Shown here: positions 59,428-64,000 of the stretch, piece after piece
Position numbering within the stretch: position 1 is the first letter of the stretch
Layout: the number at the start of each line of letters is the position of its first letter
Assembly (NCBI RefSeq): GCF_030282845.1
Contig: NZ_JASTWE010000013.1
Span: forward strand, 1-64,000
Reading direction: 5' to 3'
From: Pseudodesulfovibrio pelocollis
GTDB taxonomy: Bacteria > Desulfobacterota > Desulfovibrionia > Desulfovibrionales > Desulfovibrionaceae
Length of the DNA: 64,000 nucleotides
Program-made: the position numbers and the translations under genes
Notes under the pieces: generated by a model
The model's input: only the letters and a program-made list of their open reading frames with translations
What the model was told of the DNA's origin: nothing
Databases searched by the model: none

Positions 59428-59447
59428 GATGGCCATCGTCTCGCTGT

Positions 59448-60032
59448 TCAATTCTCTGCAGTTTTTAACCACTTTTTATAGAAATTGTACAGATAATTCC
59501 CGCCTGAAAAAACCGTCAACACCAGGGCCACCCAGAGCAGTGCGTGGCCCACGGGCCTCGGGTCCCAGCCAAACAACGGATAATGGAAGATCAGGAATCC
59601 CGTGGCCAGGATCTGGAGCAGGGTCTTGGCCTTGCCGAATTTGTCTGCCGCGACCACCTCGCCCATCTCCGCGGCCACGGCGCGCATGCCGGTCACGGCC
59701 AGCTCGCGGCCGATGATGATGATCACCATCCACGCGGGCACGCGCCATTCCGGGCCGAGACGCACCAGCATGATCAGCACCGAGCAGATGAGCAGCTTGT
59801 CGGCCAGGGGGTCGAGGAACTTGCCAAGATTGGTGATGATGTTCTGCTCCCGGGCGATCTTGCCGTCGAGGTAGTCCGTGACCGAGGCCACGGCAAACAC
59901 CGCAAAGGCACCATACGCGCCAAACTTGAAACCGAACCACATCTCGAAATAGAGGAGCAGGACCACCACCGGCGCGGCAAGAATCCTGGCCATGGTCAGG
60001 CAATTGGGCAGATTGAAGATTTCTTTTCTCAT
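59448..60032 (-). CDS. pgsA: CDP-diacylglycerol-glycerol-3-phosphate phosphatidyltransferase
   Basis: PgsA makes phosphatidylglycerol phosphate at the inner membrane. The 194-residue protein has the CDP-alcohol phosphotransferase signature DYLDGKIAREQ...GKFLDPLADK, here TDYLDGKIARE and LGKFLDPLADKLL (about residues 52-85, carrying the DG-AR-G-D-D pattern). It has four to five hydrophobic helices. AGGTGG precedes the ATG. It is downstream of mrp with eight bases between. Confidence 0.93.
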   Translation of the reverse strand: MRKEIFNLPNCLTMARILAAPVVVLLLYFEMWFGFKFGAYGAFAVFAVASVTDYLDGKIAREQNIITNLGKFLDPLADKLLICSVLIMLVRLGPEWRVPAWMVIIIIGRELAVTGMRAVAAEMGEVVAADKFGKAKTLLQILATGFLIFHYPLFGWDPRPVGHALLWVALVLTVFSGGNYLYNFYKKWLKTAEN

Positions 60033-60040
60033 CGCACCAC

Positions 60041-60928
60041 CTAGGTGTTGGTCGAGGCGGCTTCGAGACTTTTCTGTGCCGCCTCGGCGATGGTGTCGGC
60101 CAACTGGATGAAGGCGCGCTTGGCAAAGGACTCCTCTTCAAGCAGTACCACAGGCATGCCCATATCGCCAGCAACAACCGTGGCCGGGTCCAGGGGGATG
60201 GCGCCCAGGAATTCCAGGCCGTACCGCTCGGCCAGATCCCGGCCCCCGCCCTTCTTGAACAGGTCGATGGACTCGTGGCAGTGCGGGCAGACCAGCCCGC
60301 TCATGTTCTCCACCACGCCGAGGACATTGGCCCGGGCATATTGCAGGAAATTTATGGACTTGCGCACATCGGACAGGGAAACTTCCTGGGGCGTGGTGAC
60401 CACCACGCACAGGGCCTCGGGCACGGTCTTGAGCACGGTCATGGGCTCGTCGCCAGTGCCCGGGGGCGAATCGACCACCAGGAAATCCAGCTTACCCCAC
60501 TGCACATCGGAAACAAACTGACGGATGGCCGAAGTCTTCATGGGACCGCGCCAGAGCACGGCCTGATCCGGGTCCTTGAGCAGGGATTCCATGGAGACCA
60601 CATGCAGGTTCTCGTTGTATTTCTTGGGCATGATCAAGGAGCCCCGGTCAATGTCCAGGGTGCCGGAGAGGCCGAGCAGGGTCGGCACGCTGGGGCCGTG
60701 GATGTCCACGTCCAGCAGGCCCACCTTGTAGCCCTTGGCGGCCAGGGCCGCGGCCACGTTGACCGAGACCGAGCTTTTGCCCACCCCGCCCTTGCCGCTC
60801 ATGATGAAGAGCTTGTACTTGATCTTCTGCAAGGTTGACCGGATCATTTCGTCCTGAATCACCATCTTGGCGCTCGCCTTGCCCTTCTCGCCGCCGCTGC
60901 CGCAAGAACCCGAACTGCAATCACTCAT
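60041..60928 (-). CDS. Mrp/NBP35-family iron-sulphur carrier ATPase
   Basis: A 295-residue P-loop NTPase of the Mrp (ApbC/NBP35) class, thought to carry Fe-S clusters. The deviant Walker A is MSGKGGVGKSSVSVNVA (about residues 43-59). DVDIHGPSVPTLLGL (about 73-87), DSPPGTGDEP (about 154-163) and the C-terminal CPHC pair (about 218-221) follow. The N terminus has CSSGSCGSGG. A start 15 codons earlier, overlapping the DUF368 stop, is also possible. It may pair with other redox proteins typical of sulphate reducers. Confidence 0.92.
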   Translation of the reverse strand: MSDCSSGSCGSGGEKGKASAKMVIQDEMIRSTLQKIKYKLFIMSGKGGVGKSSVSVNVAAALAAKGYKVGLLDVDIHGPSVPTLLGLSGTLDIDRGSLIMPKKYNENLHVVSMESLLKDPDQAVLWRGPMKTSAIRQFVSDVQWGKLDFLVVDSPPGTGDEPMTVLKTVPEALCVVVTTPQEVSLSDVRKSINFLQYARANVLGVVENMSGLVCPHCHESIDLFKKGGGRDLAERYGLEFLGAIPLDPATVVAGDMGMPVVLLEEESFAKRAFIQLADTIAEAAQKSLEAASTNT

Positions 60929-60969
60929 CACTTTGCTCACTTTATCGTTGTGTGCCACCTCAGGCGGCC

Positions 60970-61944
60970 TCATGCACGCTTTCCGCCACGGGACACACGG
61001 TCCAGCAGCAGGACGACAACCGCTCCGGCCAGGGCCAGAACGATGGCCATGAAAAATTCACCGTCCACACCCGGCATCACGTTCTGCTCGCGCAGCACGC
61101 GCTCCCTGCCGCCGATGACGGCGCTCTCAAGCACTTCCTTCCACGGCCAGACCTTTCTGAGGGCACCGAGCATGAAGCCCGTGAGCACGCTCACTGTGGC
61201 CGCCTGCCACCTGTGGAGAAGATAGTGCAGGACGCGCGAAAAGACAATTATGCCCGCCCCGGCCCCGCAGACGAAGACCGCGATGACCAGCAGGTTGTCC
61301 GCAGCCAGGGGATTCCTGAGGGCTCCGGTGATGTATTCGTACTTGCCCAGCATCAAAAGCAGGAAGGCCCCGCTGATGCCCGGCAGGATCATGGCGCAGA
61401 TGGCAATGGCCCCGCAGGCGAAGATGAAGGGCAGGGTCTCGGGCGTGGTCACCGGAATCATGCCCACCAGCAGGTAGCTGACCGCCGCGCCGAGCACCAC
61501 CAGGGCCGCGTTTGCCGCGCCCAGGGGCCGTATCTCGCCGCCGATCACGTAAACCGAGGCGGCGATGAGACCAAAGAAAAGCGCCCAGATTTCGATGGGA
61601 TGGCTGTGCAGTAGCGAATTCACCACATGGGCCATGCCGACCATTGCGGTGACTATGCCAAGGAGCAGGCAGACAAGAAAGCGCAGATGGACCGAGGCCA
61701 GCGCGCCGGGAAAGTCCAGGGCCAGCAGGCGGCGGACAAAGGCGGCGTCAAAGGAGCGGATGGCGTCCACGAGCTGGGTGTAGATGCCGGTGATGAAGGC
61801 GATGGTGCCGCCGGAAACGCCGGGGATGATGTCGGCCGTGCCCATGCACACCCCCTTGGCCCAGAGCAGCGCGGCCCCCCGCAGATCGCGCGGGCCGGGG
61901 CTGGCCATGAAGGCCCGGGCCAGGGTTGTCTTGTCGTCGGACAT
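60970..61944 (-). CDS. DUF368 membrane protein
   Basis: A 324-residue polytopic membrane protein (about eight helices). It has the DUF368 signature GVCMGTADIIPGVSGGTIAF (about residues 31-50) and an inverted-repeat-like second copy IAICAMILPGISGAFLLLML. The family is related to polyprenyl-phosphate translocases, and a lipid-carrier flipping role is likely. The ATG at 61944 has GGTGG eight bases upstream, overlapping the end of pcm. It ends near the start of mrp. Confidence 0.9.
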   Translation of the reverse strand: MSDDKTTLARAFMASPGPRDLRGAALLWAKGVCMGTADIIPGVSGGTIAFITGIYTQLVDAIRSFDAAFVRRLLALDFPGALASVHLRFLVCLLLGIVTAMVGMAHVVNSLLHSHPIEIWALFFGLIAASVYVIGGEIRPLGAANAALVVLGAAVSYLLVGMIPVTTPETLPFIFACGAIAICAMILPGISGAFLLLMLGKYEYITGALRNPLAADNLLVIAVFVCGAGAGIIVFSRVLHYLLHRWQAATVSVLTGFMLGALRKVWPWKEVLESAVIGGRERVLREQNVMPGVDGEFFMAIVLALAGAVVVLLLDRVSRGGKRA

Positions 61945-61949
61945 GCGGT

Positions 61950-62591
61950 CTACCACCCGTGCTGGCCGACGAGGTCCACGAAGGCCACGCCGCCTTGATC
62001 GGAGGGGGTGATCCGCCCGTCAACCTTCTCCACGAGCACCAGCCGCTGCACGCGCCGCGACTCGCCCACCGGGATGACCAGGCGGCCGGGATCGGCCAGT
62101 TGCTCGATCAGCGGCTCGGGCACGCCGGGGCCTCCGGCGGTGACGATGATGCGGTCATAGGGCGCGTGCTCCGGCCAGCCCATGGTTCCGTCGTCGAGCT
62201 TGAGCTTGATGGAGAACAGGCGCATGTCCGAGAACCGCTTGCGGGCGGCGGAAAAAAGCTTCCTGATGCGTTCCACGGTGTAGACGTCGGCCCCCATGTG
62301 GGCCAGCACGGCGGCCTGATAGCCCGAGCCGGTGCCGATTTCGAGCACGGTCATTCCCGGCTTGATCTCAAGCAGTTCGGACATGCGGGCCACGATATAT
62401 GGCTGGGATATGGTCTGCCCTTCGCCGATGGGCAGGGGGCCGTCGGAGTATGCCTTGCAGGCGAACGCCTCCTCCACGAAGAGGTGCCTGGGGAGCGATC
62501 GCATGGCGTCGAGCACGGCTGGATCGGCAACGCCGCGCGCCTCGATCTGCTCGCGCACCATGCGCTCTCTGGACCTCACCGGATCAACCAT
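61950..62591 (-). CDS. pcm: Protein-L-isoaspartate O-methyltransferase
   Basis: Pcm repairs isoaspartyl residues using S-adenosylmethionine. The 213-residue protein has the family start ([20 protein letters not shown]), the [20 protein letters not shown] block (about residues 52-71) and the SAM site [16 protein letters not shown] (about 79-94). The C-terminal [15 protein letters not shown] follows. GGAG five bases before the ATG at 62591 supports this start. Confidence 0.95.
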   Translation of the reverse strand: MVDPVRSRERMVREQIEARGVADPAVLDAMRSLPRHLFVEEAFACKAYSDGPLPIGEGQTISQPYIVARMSELLEIKPGMTVLEIGTGSGYQAAVLAHMGADVYTVERIRKLFSAARKRFSDMRLFSIKLKLDDGTMGWPEHAPYDRIIVTAGGPGVPEPLIEQLADPGRLVIPVGESRRVQRLVLVEKVDGRITPSDQGGVAFVDLVGQHGW

Positions 62592-62788
62592 GCCATCTCC
62601 CGAAAAATGAACCCCGGCTCCCGGCGGAAGGCCCGCCCGGACACCAGCGAAATGTCTGGGGGATGCTGAACAGATTCCGCCACCAAAGTCAACCAAGCCG
62701 CCTGACCCGCCGATCAATCCCCGGCTGCTCCTTGACACGATGACGCCTTTGGTGTTGTCTGAAAACATTCACGAAACGGAGGATCTTC

Positions 62789-63217
62789 ATGCTCAGAGTC
62801 AAGGATCTCATGACCACGCCCGTCTTCTCCCTGCGGGAAACGGACTCCCTGCAAAGCGCCCGCTCGTTGATGGATCTCCAGCGAATCCGCCACATCCCCA
62901 TCGTGACCGTGGACAACATCTTCGCCGGACTGGTGACGCACCGGGATGTCCTGGCCGCCACCATTTCCGGGCTGGCCGAGATGGACCCCGAGACACAGAG
63001 CGAAATCGACGCGGGCATCCCCATCAAGGAAATAATGCGCTCGGACATCAAGACCGTGGACGAGAACTCCTCGCTCAGGATCGCGGCCCAGACCCTGCTC
63101 AACCACAAGTACGGCTGCCTGCCCGTGGTGCATGATGGTCAGCTCCGGGGCATCCTGACCGAGGCGGACTTCCTGCGCCTGACCATCAACCTGATGGACG
63201 CCCTGGACAAGGAGTAG
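62789..63217 (+). CDS. CBS-domain pair protein
   Basis: A 142-residue protein made of two CBS domains (about residues 1-65 and 75-140), for example RVKDLMTTPVFSLRETDSLQ and IKEIMRSDIKTVDENSSLRI. A CBS pair (Bateman module) binds adenine nucleotides and usually regulates a partner. It is a stand-alone protein here. GGAGG lies six bases before the ATG. A 124-bp inverted repeat begins immediately after its stop codon. Confidence 0.9.
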   Translation: MLRVKDLMTTPVFSLRETDSLQSARSLMDLQRIRHIPIVTVDNIFAGLVTHRDVLAATISGLAEMDPETQSEIDAGIPIKEIMRSDIKTVDENSSLRIAAQTLLNHKYGCLPVVHDGQLRGILTEADFLRLTINLMDALDKE

Positions 63218-63341
63218 CAGACTGTTCACAAACGGCGATCTGCGTCGTTGCCTCAAAAAGATCAAATCCTCGCGTACAGGAAGTACGCTTCGGCCTTGAC
63301 CTTTTTTCGCGCCTAGCATCTCACCATTTTTGAACAGTCTG
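63218..63341. repeat. 124-bp imperfect inverted repeat element
   Basis: The ends are a perfect 11-base inverted repeat (CAGACTGTTCA at 63218-63228 with TGAACAGTCTG at 63331-63341). The centre is GCGTAC-AGGAA-GTACGC. The arms between (about 60 bases each) are imperfect complements. The whole forms one long hairpin. It begins at the base after the CBS-gene stop codon. It could be a mobile miniature element, a dispersed repeat, a structured RNA, or a terminator. Confidence 0.7.
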
Positions 63342-63554
63342 CATGTGCTGCCTTTTTCAACGACCGCTCGCCTCACTCTTTGCCGAAGGCAGGCGAAACG
63401 GACTCCCAACTCCACGCGGACCGGAGCCGGACGCCCGCCCGCGCCCGGCCTCGGATTTCGTCCCCGATTACCCTTGTCTCCCGCTCCTGACTTGTATAGA
63501 GTAAGTCTAGAATTTTCCACACCCACACCTTCAGCAACAAAGAGAGTGGCAGTA
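63342..63554. other. Intergenic region before the last gene
   Basis: No coding sequence is supported. A TATAGA (63495-63500) lies about 55 bases before the next start, with a CTTGTC-like element 16 bases upstream, which could be its promoter. Confidence 0.35.
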
Positions 63555-64000
63555 AGATGAAAAAGGAAGGCAGCAAGGGATTTCCCGCCGCCCTAACGGC
63601 GGTCATCGTCGTTCTCGCCCTCGCGGCGGGCGGATTCATGCTCTTCAAGGATACCGACCCGCCGGTGATCGCCATCACGCCGGACGGACCCGACCTGGGC
63701 CGCGAGGCCAAAATCACGGTGACCATCGAAGACCCGGGCAGCGGCCTGAAGTCCATTGAAGTGGCCGTGGTCCAGAAGGGCAAGCGCACCGTGTTTGCGG
63801 AACGCGCCTTCCCCGGCGGCTCCATGCGCGCCGAGGAGACCATCGACCTGGCCAAGGGAGAGATCGCCGAGGGCGAATTCTCCATCGAGGTCACGGCCCG
63901 GGACGCCTCCATCTACCCCTTTGGCGCGGCCGGAATGTCCACCGCGCACAAGGACTATGTCTTCGACGCCACGCCGCCGCGCATCTTCGTGCAATCCCAC
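63555..64000 (+). CDS. Membrane-anchored protein, N-terminal part (possible M23 peptidase)
   Basis: The first 148 codons of a gene cut by the right edge. There is an N-terminal membrane anchor (AALTAVIVVLALAAGGFMLF, about residues 11-30). An Ig-like beta domain follows: DTDPPVIAITPDGPDLGREA, DPGSGLKSIEVAVVQKGKRT and VTARDASIYPF. Related genomes have M23-family peptidases with this N-terminal layout, but the catalytic domain lies outside the window, so this is an inference. The ribosome binding site is weak. Confidence 0.65.

Overview
The window is GC-rich, densely coded chromosome from a Gram-negative anaerobe. Gene content and order (a Desulfovibrio-type Mrp ATPase, a CheA with an extra GspE-N-like module, H-NOX and Cache chemoreceptors, the DUF465-ilvB-ilvN-ilvC cluster, clpS-clpA-aat) point to the Desulfovibrionaceae, perhaps a Pseudodesulfovibrio. 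This is inferred from family knowledge, not from a search. I see no rRNA or tRNA genes, prophage, insertion sequence or CRISPR array, so this is mostly core genome with a few accessory loci.

Layout, left to right. 1-7.3 kb, minus strand: UPF0316 protein (cut by the edge), ilvC, ilvN, ilvB, DUF465, DUF167, DivIVA-like, YggT, HAD phosphatase and two unknown proteins. 7.5-9.8 kb: tatA on plus, then a minus-strand pair of exported proteins of unknown role. 9.9-11.8 kb: P1B metal ATPase with two palindromes in its promoter region. 12-15.6 kb: miaA-coaD-rsmD-beta-CASP operon on minus. 15.8-17.4 kb: LOG-family protein and a DMT exporter on plus. 17.5-19.2 kb: chemoreceptor with a C-terminal Cache domain. 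19.4-22.2 kb: rsfS-gpmI-zinc-ribbon operon and a nitroreductase. 22.5-28 kb, plus: phenylacetate-CoA-ligase-like enzyme with an ACT protein, rsgA, rtcB and an Hpt protein. 28-33.1 kb: acyltransferase, MATE exporter, cardiolipin synthase and a pentapeptide-repeat membrane protein. 33.3-38.2 kb, minus: dapB, ligA, uvrB. 38.3-43.7 kb: a small unknown gene, the clpS-clpA-aat N-degron cassette, a CYTH protein, and crcB plus DUF190. 43.7-49.2 kb, minus: cheB, cheA and a chemoreceptor ending in an H-NOX haem domain. 49.3-54.9 kb, minus: DUF2062, an EF-G paralogue, an unknown protein, bamD, trxB, trxA. 55-62.6 kb, minus: tsaD, fbp, a lipoprotein, a TPR protein, an FtsB/DivIC-like protein, an unknown, pgsA, mrp, DUF368, pcm. 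62.8-64 kb, plus: a CBS protein, a 124-bp inverted repeat, and the start of a secreted protein cut by the right edge.

The most interesting part is the chemosensory locus at 43.7-49.2 kb. The receptor carries a C-terminal H-NOX domain that keeps the haem-ligating histidine, the YxSxR motif, and a tyrosine at the position that stabilises oxygen in the Caldanaerobacter H-NOX. In an anaerobe this suggests an oxygen sensor for avoidance. Next to it are a CheA with an uncommon extra module and a CheB, but no CheW, CheR or CheY. A second receptor at 17.5-19.2 kb also has its apparent sensor (a Cache fold) at the cytoplasmic C terminus. Other points for a second look are a 124-bp hairpin-forming element, degenerate tandem copies of the end of ilvC, a DUF167 gene with no canonical start for its conserved N terminus, two matched palindromes before the P-type ATPase, and a 20-bp perfect palindrome upstream of a chemoreceptor.
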